Shown: positions 47,329 through 55,563 of the stretch, in pieces
How the letters are laid out: every line of letters starts with the position of its first letter
Position numbering within the stretch: the stretch's first letter is position 1
DNA from: Haematobacter massiliensis
GTDB lineage: Bacteria; Pseudomonadota; Alphaproteobacteria; Rhodobacterales; Rhodobacteraceae
Direction of reading: 5' to 3'
Length of the DNA stretch: 64,000 bases
Assembly: GCF_000740795.1 (NCBI RefSeq)
Contig: NZ_JGYG01000004.1
Location: forward strand, 124,001-188,000
Position numbers and translations under genes: made by a program
Notes under the pieces: generated by a model
Databases searched by the model: none
The model's input: only the letters and a program-made list of their open reading frames with translations
What the model was told of the DNA's origin: nothing

Positions 47329-47628
47329 TCACCCGGACGGTCGTGTTGCTGTCACATGCCTGAGGCGGGCGCCGGGCGATACCCCCGCATCAGGGCGCAG
47401 AGATGGCCGCGCATGCACAGGCAGATGAGCGCCCGACGCACTTCGGGGCCGCGAAAAGGCGCTTCTTCCGCAGATCTGGTCGGCGAGTCCCTGCTCGACC
47501 ACGCGGCCCCGGCGCATCATGACCCGGTCCGGCATGGTGCGAATGACGCCAAGGTCATGGCTGACCAGCACCATGGTGATTGCCCGGTCGCGCTGCAGTC
47601 GTTTCAAGGTATCCAGCACCATCAGCGA
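47329..47628 (-). pseudogene. C-terminal remnant of oligopeptide-type ABC ATPase
   Basis: The minus strand reads SLMVLDTLKRLQRDRAIT then MVLVSHDLGVIRTMPDRVMM and RRGRVVEQGLADQI, the region after Walker B in DppD/OppD-type ATPases, with the H-loop His in VSHDLGV. The frame begins after a stop, so Walker A, signature and Walker B are missing, and similarity fades after about residue 70. It is a fragment of a lost importer gene. Confidence 0.75.
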
Positions 47629-47794
47629 ATTCGCTCACCCAGCAAAGCGGCCACGGGCGCCGTCGTTCCAAAACGCGGTTGAGATGGCAGCGTATGCGGC
47701 CACTTCAGAGAGTACCGCGAATGCGGGGCGGGGGTGGCCTCTCCCGCGGGTTTAATGGTTTATAGGACTGTCCAAGATGGTGGAGGAGGAAAGA

Positions 47795-48397
47795 GTGTCT
47801 CTCATGGAACGGCCTGATCTGGCTGACCTGCTGATGACTGTGATGGAGCGCGATATCCTGCCGCTCACCCGTGCGGGAGTGGAAGCAGGCAACAAGGTGT
47901 TCGGCGCCGCGCTGATCGACAAGACGACGGGGCGGCTCGTCATCGCCGGTACGAACAACGAGACGGCCAACCCGCTCTGGCATGGCGAGGTCCATACGCT
48001 GAAGCTGTTCTACGAACTGCCAGAAGAGGACCGGCCCGATACCCGCGACCTGATCTTCCTCTCGACGCATGAGCCGTGCTCGATGTGCCTGTCGGCGATC
48101 ACATGGACGGGGTTCGACAATTTCTTTTATTTCTTCAGCCATGAGGACAGCCGCGACGCGTTTGCGATCCCGCATGACCTGCGCATCCTGAAGGAAGTCT
48201 TCACCCTTGGCCCCGGAGAATATGCGCGGGAGAATGCCTTCTGGCAGTCGCGCGCCATCTCCCGGCTGATCGCACAGGCCCCGGAGGATGAGCGCGCGAC
48301 CTTGCAGGAGCGGGCACGGGCGATCGCGGCGGAATATGACCGGCTATCGGCGCTTTATCAGTCCGGCAAGACCGGCAATGCCATCCCGCTTAACTGA
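47795..48397 (+). CDS. cytidine/nucleoside deaminase-fold protein
   Basis: 200-residue zinc-dependent deaminase-like protein. The zinc motifs are HGEVHTLK (His plus catalytic Glu) and HEPCSMCLSAIT (P-C-x-x-C). The C-terminal half is longer than in simple cytidine deaminases, with a helical tail. Start choice: GTG at 47795 has AGGAGG 5 bases upstream; in-frame ATGs at 47777 and 47804 are alternatives. Its neighbours suggest a role in degrading an aminated ring compound, but that is not shown by sequence. Confidence 0.82.
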   Translation: MSLMERPDLADLLMTVMERDILPLTRAGVEAGNKVFGAALIDKTTGRLVIAGTNNETANPLWHGEVHTLKLFYELPEEDRPDTRDLIFLSTHEPCSMCLSAITWTGFDNFFYFFSHEDSRDAFAIPHDLRILKEVFTLGPGEYARENAFWQSRAISRLIAQAPEDERATLQERARAIAAEYDRLSALYQSGKTGNAIPLN

Positions 48398-48399
48398 CG

Positions 48400-48415
48400 C
48401 ACCGGTGCACCGGTG
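48400..48415. repeat. 16-bp perfect palindrome after the deaminase gene
   Basis: CACCGGTGCACCGGTG reads the same on both strands and begins 3 bases after the deaminase stop. It consists of two CACCGGTG copies. Function unknown; no U-run follows. Confidence 0.5.
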
Positions 48416-48874
48416 TCGTCGCGGGTCTTCCGCGGCATTGGTGAGAGTTTTCGGGGTGAGAAGGGATGCCGGCAGGCGATACGGGAGGTGCTGCATGCCT
48501 TTCCTATCCGGATTTCACCCCGAGATCTCGCCCATGCGAAGGCCAGCGCGCATGACGGCCTGGCCTTGTGGGCGCGAGCCGCGAACTGTTCAGCTCCCGC
48601 CCGTCAACATGGACAGACAGGCGATATATCCATTCCGCCGGGCCGGAATAAACCTCTCTTCATATCGGTCGAGAGGCGCGCCACAGACCGTTGATTTTGC
48701 TGAGGGGGGTTCTTCCTTCTTGGCCGGGGCTGCGCGAAGACCGTAGGGGCAATAGCTGCCCCTGTTGGCAGACAGCCCTTTGTCTTCCAGAGAGGCGCGG
48801 GTTCGTTGAAGATGCCGCCGATGATCGTCGGGTTCGGGGGGAGCGGTGCCGGCTCTGTCTGGGGTGCGGGACGG
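48416..48874. other. gap without a gene; one hairpin
   Basis: No recognisable gene. AGGGGCA / TGCCCCT (48745-48763, 5-base loop) forms a stem about 110 bases beyond the copper-protein stop and could end that leftward transcript, though no U-run follows. Confidence 0.4.
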
Positions 48875-50740
48875 TCAACGGGGTGTGAGAGTGACGATCT
48901 CCTTCGTCTCGCGGTTCTCGAAATCCGACAGGCGAAGCGTCAAGCGGACGACCCAGAACCCGTCGAGGGGCAGGACGAAGCGGGCCGGCTGGCCCGGCTG
49001 GAGATCTTGGGCGAACGGGCCGAGACCGTAGGCGGGCTTGGAGAATTCGATGTGGATTGCGGGCGGGGCGAAGCTCTGACCCGCGCGCCGCACATCGTCC
49101 ACCACGACCGTGACCGGTCCGGCCACACCCGGCGCGACGGTCAGCCGGGCAGAAAGGCCGTCACCGCCCGGAAACGTGATCTGCTGAACCGCGGGGATCA
49201 GGGGGGCGGGGAGCGTGCGAGGGGGCGGCGTGAAGCGCCAGAGCGACAGGGTGGCTATCACCAGGAGCCCCAGAACCACCTCTGCGGCGATGCTGCGGCG
49301 CAGGAGCTTCGGCGAGGCGGAGAAGCGGAGCCGGTTGAGGGCCGCCAGCCCCAGCATGCCAAGGACGAGCGCCAGTTTCACCAGCAGCACCTTGCCATAG
49401 GCGGTGGTGAAGAGCGCCTCCGCCCGGCCGAGCTGCACCGCAGCGAGGGCTGCGCCGCTGGCCACCAGCAGGCCGACGACGACCGGAGCCGCAGCGGAAA
49501 ACCGGCGAAGGGGGGTGAGCTCCCCCGCCCTGAGGCTGGCCGCAAGGGGCACCAGCGTGCCGAGCCAGAGCACGGCGCCGAGGACATGCAGGGCGACGGC
49601 CGGGCGCATCAGCAGTTGCGGTGGGGCGGTCGCGGCATGGCCGGTGACCACTGCCGCCGCCATCGTCAACCCGAGGGCGAGGAGGGCCGAGGCCCTCTCT
49701 GCCGTGCGAGGGGCGGGGCCGCGCGTGATTTCCGCTGGCCGCCGCGCCGCCGCGACAGGGGCTCCGGCGGGGAGGGGCGCGGTGGTGACCATGGCAGCAA
49801 CAGGGGTGGTGGCAGCGGCGATGGCAGTGGCGTCTTGCCGGTCATGCCACACGGAGACCAGACGGGCGGAATTTCTGCCAGGCGCCGTGAGACTTGTTTC
49901 CTGTGTTCGCTTCCCGAATGGTCCGCCCGGCGCAGGGCGCGCGCGGCCCGAACCCGGGCCGTTCTCGGGGTTGTGCCGCGCGGCGAGGTTGGCAGCGGTG
50001 TCGCGATCTCCCCCGACAAGCGAGACCAGCAATGCCAGCGCGGTGAGGGTGAAGGCGAGCCGTGCCGGGCCAGTCATGGCTTCCGCCCAGGGTGGGGCGG
50101 TCAGAAGTGCGGCGGGGGGCAGACCCAGCAGGTCCAGCCCCTGCAACCCGGCGACAATCGGCACGAGCGCGAGGCCGATCAGCACCGCCCGCTTGCCCGC
50201 CCGCCAGTGCCGCCCGCCTGAAAAGGCCGCGAAAACACGGCTCCCCACGGCCAGCAGCGTCGTGGCCAGCAGCGCCGTGCGTGCGATCCACAGGCCGAGG
50301 CGGGTGGCAAGGGGTGTGCCGGTGTCCACGGAGGCTCCGCCGCTTGCCTCGCCGATGGAAAAGACCGTTCCGCCGGACAGGGCATGGCCGTCCGCGGCGG
50401 TCGCGCGCCAGGAGAGGACATGGCTGCCCTTGCCCGGCAGCGCGGGGAGCGGCCAGATCACCCGGTCACCCTCCACACGCGCACCCTCCAGCATCACCGT
50501 CCGCCCGTCGGGCGCGGTCAACCGTGCCACCAGCGGGCGCACCGGCTCATCGAAGGTGAGGGTGAGCTCAGAGGGCGGGATCTCCAGCACGATGCCGTCA
50601 GGAGGCGTGACGGAGATCAGCCCCGCATGGGCCTCCACCCGCCCAGGAAGGAGAGACGGCAAGAGCAGCGCAGAGACAAGCAGCGCGACAAGATGCAGGC
50701 GACCGGCCAAAGGCCGGGAGCCTGGAGGATCAGCGAGCAT
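48875..50740 (-). CDS. CopC-CopD fusion, copper-handling membrane protein
   Basis: 621-residue fusion. After a signal segment (LHLVALLVSALLLPSLLPG), the CopC domain starts at HAGLISVTPPDG, with the conserved N-terminal His of CopC, and runs to about residue 130. A CopD-type set of transmembrane segments follows (about 150-525), and the C-terminus (about 540-621) is a periplasmic beta domain with FVLPLDGFWVVRLTLRL. Residues about 243-347 form a Pro/Ala/Arg-rich insertion between membrane segments that is unlike the rest. Start ATG 50740 lies at the end of a triple 19-bp repeat and has no Shine-Dalgarno. Probably imports or sequesters copper together with the YcnI-like protein. Confidence 0.87.
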   Translation of the reverse strand: MLADPPGSRPLAGRLHLVALLVSALLLPSLLPGRVEAHAGLISVTPPDGIVLEIPPSELTLTFDEPVRPLVARLTAPDGRTVMLEGARVEGDRVIWPLPALPGKGSHVLSWRATAADGHALSGGTVFSIGEASGGASVDTGTPLATRLGLWIARTALLATTLLAVGSRVFAAFSGGRHWRAGKRAVLIGLALVPIVAGLQGLDLLGLPPAALLTAPPWAEAMTGPARLAFTLTALALLVSLVGGDRDTAANLAARHNPENGPGSGRARPAPGGPFGKRTQETSLTAPGRNSARLVSVWHDRQDATAIAAATTPVAAMVTTAPLPAGAPVAAARRPAEITRGPAPRTAERASALLALGLTMAAAVVTGHAATAPPQLLMRPAVALHVLGAVLWLGTLVPLAASLRAGELTPLRRFSAAAPVVVGLLVASGAALAAVQLGRAEALFTTAYGKVLLVKLALVLGMLGLAALNRLRFSASPKLLRRSIAAEVVLGLLVIATLSLWRFTPPPRTLPAPLIPAVQQITFPGGDGLSARLTVAPGVAGPVTVVVDDVRRAGQSFAPPAIHIEFSKPAYGLGPFAQDLQPGQPARFVLPLDGFWVVRLTLRLSDFENRETKEIVTLTPR

Positions 50741-50779
50741 GTGGAGGATCAGCGAGCATGTGGAGGATCAGCGAGCATG
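50723..50779. repeat. three perfect 19-bp tandem repeats at the copCD start
   Basis: TGGAGGATCAGCGAGCATG occurs three times without mismatch at 50723, 50742 and 50761. Each unit contains one ATG on the minus strand (50740, 50759, 50778), in three different frames. The upper two open 9-codon peptides (MLADPPHAR) whose stops lie in the next unit, past the next ATG for the middle one. Only 50740 is in frame with copCD. Confidence 0.95.
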
Positions 50780-50891
50780 TGGGAACGGGCGGCAACAGCG
50801 AAACTCCGCCGCCCCCGGCTTCCCCGGAGAGGGGAAGAAAGGTGCCGCAGGGCGACGGCGGCCAGGCAGCGGTTGTGCGGGAGAGGTGAGA

Positions 50892-51356
50892 TCACGATCC
50901 GGGGGCGATGCGCAGGCGCGGCGCCGGGTGATCGCTGTCCGCCCCGTCGATCCATCGGACCACGGTATCGCCGCAGACCTGCACCACCGGCAGGACAAGA
51001 TCACCCGCCGCCAGCCCTTCGCCTTGCAGGGTCGCGACAAAGGCGAACTTCTGCTTCGTGCCGTCGGGGAGGGGGCCGCCGGTCCAGCGGATTTCGGTCA
51101 CGCGGCCTTCCCCGGGCGTCTCGACCTGCCATCCCGGACGGGGCGTAATCAGGATGTTCGAGAGCCCCTCCGGCAAGGCCACGCGGAGCGCGGTCGTCGC
51201 AGCGCCTGAGCAGCCGTGACCAACTTCAAGCGCGATCTCCACCGTCTGGCCCGCGCTGGCCTGCGTGGGGGAGACATGGATATGGGCCGCGGCGGGGAGT
51301 GCTGTGAGGAGCAGCGCAGGCAAGAGCGCCGGATAGGTGACGAAACGAAGGGTCAT
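50892..51356 (-). CDS. YcnI-like (DUF1775) periplasmic copper protein
   Basis: 154-residue exported protein. Signal peptide is ALLPALLLTALPAAA, with the mature protein beginning HIHVSPTQASAGQ; the first His after cleavage is the copper-binding residue in YcnI proteins. Family phrases include GHGCSGAATTALRVALPEG, and a conserved Trp in PRPGWQV. ATG 51356 is preferred to a start 42 bases upstream. It lies only 35 bases after the SsuB-type gene and 150 bases before copCD, so it may be transcribed with either. Confidence 0.85.
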   Translation of the reverse strand: MTLRFVTYPALLPALLLTALPAAAHIHVSPTQASAGQTVEIALEVGHGCSGAATTALRVALPEGLSNILITPRPGWQVETPGEGRVTEIRWTGGPLPDGTKQKFAFVATLQGEGLAAGDLVLPVVQVCGDTVVRWIDGADSDHPAPRLRIAPGS

Positions 51357-51391
51357 GGCATGTCCTAAGAAAATCGAAAGAAACGGGGAGG

Positions 51392-52204
51392 TCACCAAGT
51401 TGCCTCCAGGCCGAGGTGGCCGAGCGCTTGGTGGCGCAATTCCGCGAGGCGGGGATCGCCCCGGCGGCGGGGATAGGGCAGATCCACGGCCAGATCGGCC
51501 ACGATCCGCGCAGGACGCGGGCCGAAGACGAGCACCCGCTGGGCGAGGAATACCGCCTCCTCCACGTCATGCGTCACGAGCACGGCGGTCAGCCCCGTCT
51601 GCTCCCACAGCCGCACCAGTTCCGCCTGCATGGCGAGACGCGTGAGGCTGTCGAGCTTGCCCAGCGGTTCGTCGAGCAGCAGCAGGTTCGGCCGGTTCAC
51701 CAGCGCACGGGCAAGCGCCACGCGTTGCGCCATGCCGCCGGAGAGCTGATGGGGATAGGCGGCCTCGAACCCCGAAAGCCCGACGAGCCGGATCGCGGCA
51801 TCGACGCGGTGGCCTTCGGATTTCAGGATGCCCTGCGCCTCCAGACCGAGCGCTACATTCGCCCGTACCGTGCGCCACGGGAAAAGCGTCGGATCCTGAA
51901 AGACGAGGATGCGCGAGGGGTCGGGATCGCCGACCTCCTCCCCATTCACGCGGATATGGCCCGCTGCGGGATGATCGAGCCCCGCGATCAGCCGCAGGAG
52001 CGTGGACTTGCCGCAACCCGAGGGGCCGAGGAGGGCCACGAAGGCACCGGGCTCCACGGAGAACGACACATCGTCCAGCACCGCTAGCGGCGCGCCTTCA
52101 AGATCGAAGTGGTGGGAGACGTCCGCCACGTCGATCCGGCGGCCCGCGGGTGCGGCTTCCGCTTCCGCGGACCCCTGGGGGGCGATCTTCTGATGGACTA
52201 CCAC
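51392..52204 (-). CDS. aliphatic sulfonate-type ABC ATPase (SsuB family)
   Basis: 270-residue ATPase. Walker A GPSGCGKST (about residues 60-68), signature [15 protein letters not shown], Walker B LLLLDEPLGKLDSLTR and H-loop VTHDVEEAVFLA place it with SsuB. The start is GTG at 52204, supported by AAGGAG 8 bases upstream and overlapping the permease stop. Serves the importer of the two genes upstream. Confidence 0.9.
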   Translation of the reverse strand: MVVHQKIAPQGSAEAEAAPAGRRIDVADVSHHFDLEGAPLAVLDDVSFSVEPGAFVALLGPSGCGKSTLLRLIAGLDHPAAGHIRVNGEEVGDPDPSRILVFQDPTLFPWRTVRANVALGLEAQGILKSEGHRVDAAIRLVGLSGFEAAYPHQLSGGMAQRVALARALVNRPNLLLLDEPLGKLDSLTRLAMQAELVRLWEQTGLTAVLVTHDVEEAVFLAQRVLVFGPRPARIVADLAVDLPYPRRRGDPRLAELRHQALGHLGLEATW

Positions 52205-53391
52205 CGAACAACTCCTTTCTGCCAGACGAGAACCCTGTCACGGATGCGGAACAGGAGGGTGATGAGGCCCGAGCACATCGCCGCCATCACGAAGAGCGCG
52301 CCATACATGTTGGCATAAGCGGCCCAGCCCTGCGCCCATTGCAGATACCAGCCAAGACCAGCCTCCACCCCCAGCATCTCCGCCACGACCAGCACGGCAA
52401 ACGAGGTGGACAGGCCCATGAACAGGCCCACGAATACATGCGGCAGCGCCGCCGGGATCGCGACCTTGAGGATCAGGAAGCGGGGAGAGGCGCCAAGGGT
52501 GCGGGCGATCTCGTAATAGTCGCGGTTCACCGCCGCCACGCCCGACCAGGTGAGCACCGCCACCGGGAATGCCGTGGAGAAAGCGATGAGAAAGACCGAG
52601 GCAGAGCCGGAGGTCGGAAAGATGAAGAAGGCCAGCGGCAGCCAGGCCGTTGCCGGCAACGGCCCGATGTAGCGCAGGAGCGGCGTGGCCCAGTAGCTGA
52701 CCTTCCGCGACCAGCCCATGGCGATGCCGATGGCGAAGCCCGCTGTGGCCCCGAAGAAGAACCCCTTGGCCAGCAGCCAGACGGAGAAGGAGGCGCTGTG
52801 CAGGATCTTCGGCCAGTCATAGAGGAACACCTCCAGCATGGCCTGCGGGGTGGGGAAGAAGGGCTGGGGCAGCCAGCCTGTCTTGGCGGTCACCACGGTC
52901 CAGACCGCGGCGAAAAGGGCTATGGCGGCGAGCCAGGGGCCACGCGCCCGCGTCCAGCGTCCCACCCGCCCGAGCCGGTCGCCCGCGAGCCCCAGCAGGA
53001 TCAGGAGCGCGCCGGTTCCGATCCACAGCGCCGTGAGCTCCCGGCCAAGCGGCTGGAACGTCAGGTCCGGCCACCACGCCAGCAGCGCCGCAGCGGCGAG
53101 CCACAGAAGCCCCGCCAGCACCACTGTCGGCTGCGCCGGCGACAGGGAACCGGCGTCGCGGGGAAGGTGCCGCGCAGCAGTGCCGGTTTGCAGGCCGGCC
53201 GGCGCCCCGGCAGTGCTCGCGCCGGTCGCATCGTCTTGGGAGGGGTGCGGCGGGAGCAAACCTGTCCTCTCGGGCGCCGTCGAGGCGGGGCCGTCCGTGT
53301 CCGTGGGATCGGTCAGGACGGATCTGGTTCCCGTGGGGAGGGGTCTGGCGCGCACCGCGCCCGACCCGCCGGGAAAATCAATGGATGACAT
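52198..53391 (-). CDS. aliphatic sulfonate-type ABC permease with long N-terminal extension
   Basis: 397-residue permease, about 120 residues longer than most SsuC proteins. The catalytic core (from about residue 190) has WATPLLRYIGPLPATAWLPL and the EAA loop ARTLGASPRFLILKVAIP. Residues 1-88 are a Thr/Pro/Asp/Gly-rich disordered-looking segment, followed by two extra hydrophobic stretches (VVLAGLLWLAAAALLAWWP and TALWIGTGALLILLGLAG). ATG 53391 has AAGGGAAG upstream, which supports the long form. Confidence 0.87.
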   Translation of the reverse strand: MSSIDFPGGSGAVRARPLPTGTRSVLTDPTDTDGPASTAPERTGLLPPHPSQDDATGASTAGAPAGLQTGTAARHLPRDAGSLSPAQPTVVLAGLLWLAAAALLAWWPDLTFQPLGRELTALWIGTGALLILLGLAGDRLGRVGRWTRARGPWLAAIALFAAVWTVVTAKTGWLPQPFFPTPQAMLEVFLYDWPKILHSASFSVWLLAKGFFFGATAGFAIGIAMGWSRKVSYWATPLLRYIGPLPATAWLPLAFFIFPTSGSASVFLIAFSTAFPVAVLTWSGVAAVNRDYYEIARTLGASPRFLILKVAIPAALPHVFVGLFMGLSTSFAVLVVAEMLGVEAGLGWYLQWAQGWAAYANMYGALFVMAAMCSGLITLLFRIRDRVLVWQKGVVRW

Positions 53392-53401
53392 GTCTTCCCT
53401 T

Positions 53402-54418
53402 TCAGGCCGTCAGAACGTCGGCATAGACCCGTTCGGCAAATTGCTCGGGGTCGGTGGAGCGGCGGAAGATGTTGATCTGCTTCAGTTCGGTCGCGTATTG
53501 CGCAATCTCGGTCTTCAGGTTGCCGCCGGTCGGGGAATGGTCGTGAGTCTGGTCCTTCAGCACGGCCACCAGATCCTCAACGGTGCGGCCGCGCGGGGCC
53601 TGCGGCAGGAAGGCTTTTGCGGCGTCCTCCGGTCGTGCCACCGTCCAGTCCTGCGCCTCCAGCAGCGCGCGGGTCAGCGCCTTGGCCGTCGCCGGATCGT
53701 CCCGCACAAGGCTACCTGACAGGCCCGCGATGCAGCAGACGCGGTTTTCAAACCCGTGATCCAGGTTCGAGGCCACCTGCACGTATTTGCCCGGCGTGTC
53801 CTTCAGCCAGAAGTAGGCGCGGGGATCGCCATCCGCGATGGCGTCGATTTCCCCCCGCTCCGCCGCGATCTCCAGCACGTCGCTGGAGAAGGCGCGCCAT
53901 TTAACATCGGTCTCCGGGTCGATCCCCGACTGATGCAGCAGGATGGAGAAGAAGTTCTTGCCCGGCGCGGCAAGGTCCGTCACCCCGATGGTCTTGCCCT
54001 TGAGCTGCGACAGTTCGGTGATCCCGGTCGATTGCAACGTGACGAGGCGGGAGCAGCCGCCATGGGTGCCCGCAGTGATCTTCACGTCGAACCCCTGCTC
54101 CAGCGCCTTCAGCCAGCGCAGCGCCATACCGATGCCGCCGTCGGCCTTGCCGGTGGCGATCGCTTCCAGCAGCGCCTCGGTGGATGCGCCGAAGTTCACG
54201 ATCTCCACATCCAGCCCGTGTTTCTCGAAGATGCCATGGTCGCGGGCGACGAATACCGGCGCGAGGCAGATGGCGGAGGCGTTGGAGGCGAACTTGATCG
54301 GCTTCAGGCCGGCTGTCGCCTGCGCCCGGGCGAGGGATCCGACCCCCAGCCCGAGGAAGGGGGCGGCCAGGCCCACGCCTGCGGCGGTTCTAAGCAGGCT
54401 TCTGCGGGTCGTCGTCAT
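53402..54418 (-). CDS. sulfonate-type ABC substrate-binding protein, Tat-exported
   Basis: 338-residue binding protein of the SsuA/NMT1 group. The N-terminus has a Tat-like signal (TTTRRSLLRTAAGVGLAAPF). KPIKFASNASAICLAPVFVA and DHGIFEKHGLDVEIVNFGAS are typical of nitrate/sulfonate binding proteins. ATG 54418 follows CGGAG; the longer frame adds 12 residues. Ligand probably an organosulfur compound given the monooxygenase upstream. Confidence 0.87.
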   Translation of the reverse strand: MTTTRRSLLRTAAGVGLAAPFLGLGVGSLARAQATAGLKPIKFASNASAICLAPVFVARDHGIFEKHGLDVEIVNFGASTEALLEAIATGKADGGIGMALRWLKALEQGFDVKITAGTHGGCSRLVTLQSTGITELSQLKGKTIGVTDLAAPGKNFFSILLHQSGIDPETDVKWRAFSSDVLEIAAERGEIDAIADGDPRAYFWLKDTPGKYVQVASNLDHGFENRVCCIAGLSGSLVRDDPATAKALTRALLEAQDWTVARPEDAAKAFLPQAPRGRTVEDLVAVLKDQTHDHSPTGGNLKTEIAQYATELKQINIFRRSTDPEQFAERVYADVLTA

Positions 54419-54440
54419 CTGTGATCTCCGGTAAGGGGTG

Positions 54441-55541
54441 TCATTCTGCGGCATGGCTCTGCGCTCCTGCGGAGGTCAGCGCCCGCACCCGCGGGATGAG
54501 ATCGCGCCCGTATTCGAGCGCATCGGCCAGCGGGTCGAAGCCGCGGATCAGAAAGGTGTCGATACCCAGGCGATGGTAATCGACCATCGCATCGGCCACC
54601 TGATCGGGCGTGCCGACCAGCGAGGTGGAATTGCCGTTGGCGCCGGTGAGCTGCGCGAGTTCTGTCCAGAGGCGCTTGTCCAGCCGCCCGCCCTGCGCCG
54701 CGGCGGCCAGCAGGCGGCGCGAGCCTTCGTTCGGCGGTGCGCCCGCTGTCACGTTGACCAGACGTTGCCCGGTGCCTGCAGCGCGGAGTTCCCGGGCGCG
54801 GGCAAGGATCCGCTCCGCCTTGGCCCAGGCTTCGTCCTCCGTCCGGCCCAGAATGGGGCGGAGGGACAGGGAGAAACGCGGGGTCCGGCCATGGGGCGCC
54901 GCCGCGGCCCGCACGGCGGCGATGGTTTCGGCCACCTGCGCATAGGTCTCACCCCAGAGGGCATAGACATCGGCATGTTTCCCCGCGACTTCGATCGCCG
55001 CCGGGGAGGAGCCGCCGAAGTACACGGGCACGCCTTCGGGCCCTTCGGGCTTCACGTCCGAGAACCCGCCCTCGATGCGGTAGAATTCCCCCCGGTAGTC
55101 GAAGGGCGACGCCGCCGTCCATTCCTGCCGGACGATGTCCAGATATTCCGAGGTGCGTGCGTAGCGCTCGTCCTTGGTCAGCCAGTCGCCATCCTGCGCC
55201 AGTTCCGCATCGCTGCCGCCGGTGATGATATGAACGGCCACGCGCCCGTCGGTCAGATGGTCGAGCGTGGCGAGCTGCCGCGCCGCGAGCGTCGGTGCCA
55301 CGAAACCCGGCCGATGCGCGAGCATGAGCTTCAGCCGCCGCGTGTGATGGGCCACATACTGTCCGACATGCAGGCTTTCCGGCGTGGAGGAGTGGAATGC
55401 AAGCAGGACGCGGTCGAACCCGGCCTGTTCGTGAATTGCCGCAGATGCCCGGATGAACTCGCGGTCAATGACCGGGCCGCTGCGGGGGATGGTTTCGGAA
55501 GCGTTGTGGTTTCCGATGAAGCCGATGAATTCAACGGTCAT
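54441..55541 (-). CDS. ssuD: FMNH2-dependent alkanesulfonate monooxygenase (SsuD type)
   Basis: 366-residue luciferase-like monooxygenase that releases sulfite from sulfonates using FMNH2 and O2. Family phrases are AAIHEQAGFDRVLLAFHSST, MLAHRPGFVAPTLAARQLAT, HIITGGSDAELAQDGDWL, and RTSEYLDIVRQEW. No SsuE-type flavin reductase is seen in the window. 23 bases separate it from the binding-protein gene. A dimethylsulfone- or methanesulfonate-type substrate cannot be excluded. Confidence 0.87.
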   Translation of the reverse strand: MTVEFIGFIGNHNASETIPRSGPVIDREFIRASAAIHEQAGFDRVLLAFHSSTPESLHVGQYVAHHTRRLKLMLAHRPGFVAPTLAARQLATLDHLTDGRVAVHIITGGSDAELAQDGDWLTKDERYARTSEYLDIVRQEWTAASPFDYRGEFYRIEGGFSDVKPEGPEGVPVYFGGSSPAAIEVAGKHADVYALWGETYAQVAETIAAVRAAAAPHGRTPRFSLSLRPILGRTEDEAWAKAERILARARELRAAGTGQRLVNVTAGAPPNEGSRRLLAAAAQGGRLDKRLWTELAQLTGANGNSTSLVGTPDQVADAMVDYHRLGIDTFLIRGFDPLADALEYGRDLIPRVRALTSAGAQSHAAE

Positions 55542-55563
55542 GGGAGGATCCTTTCAGAGACTG

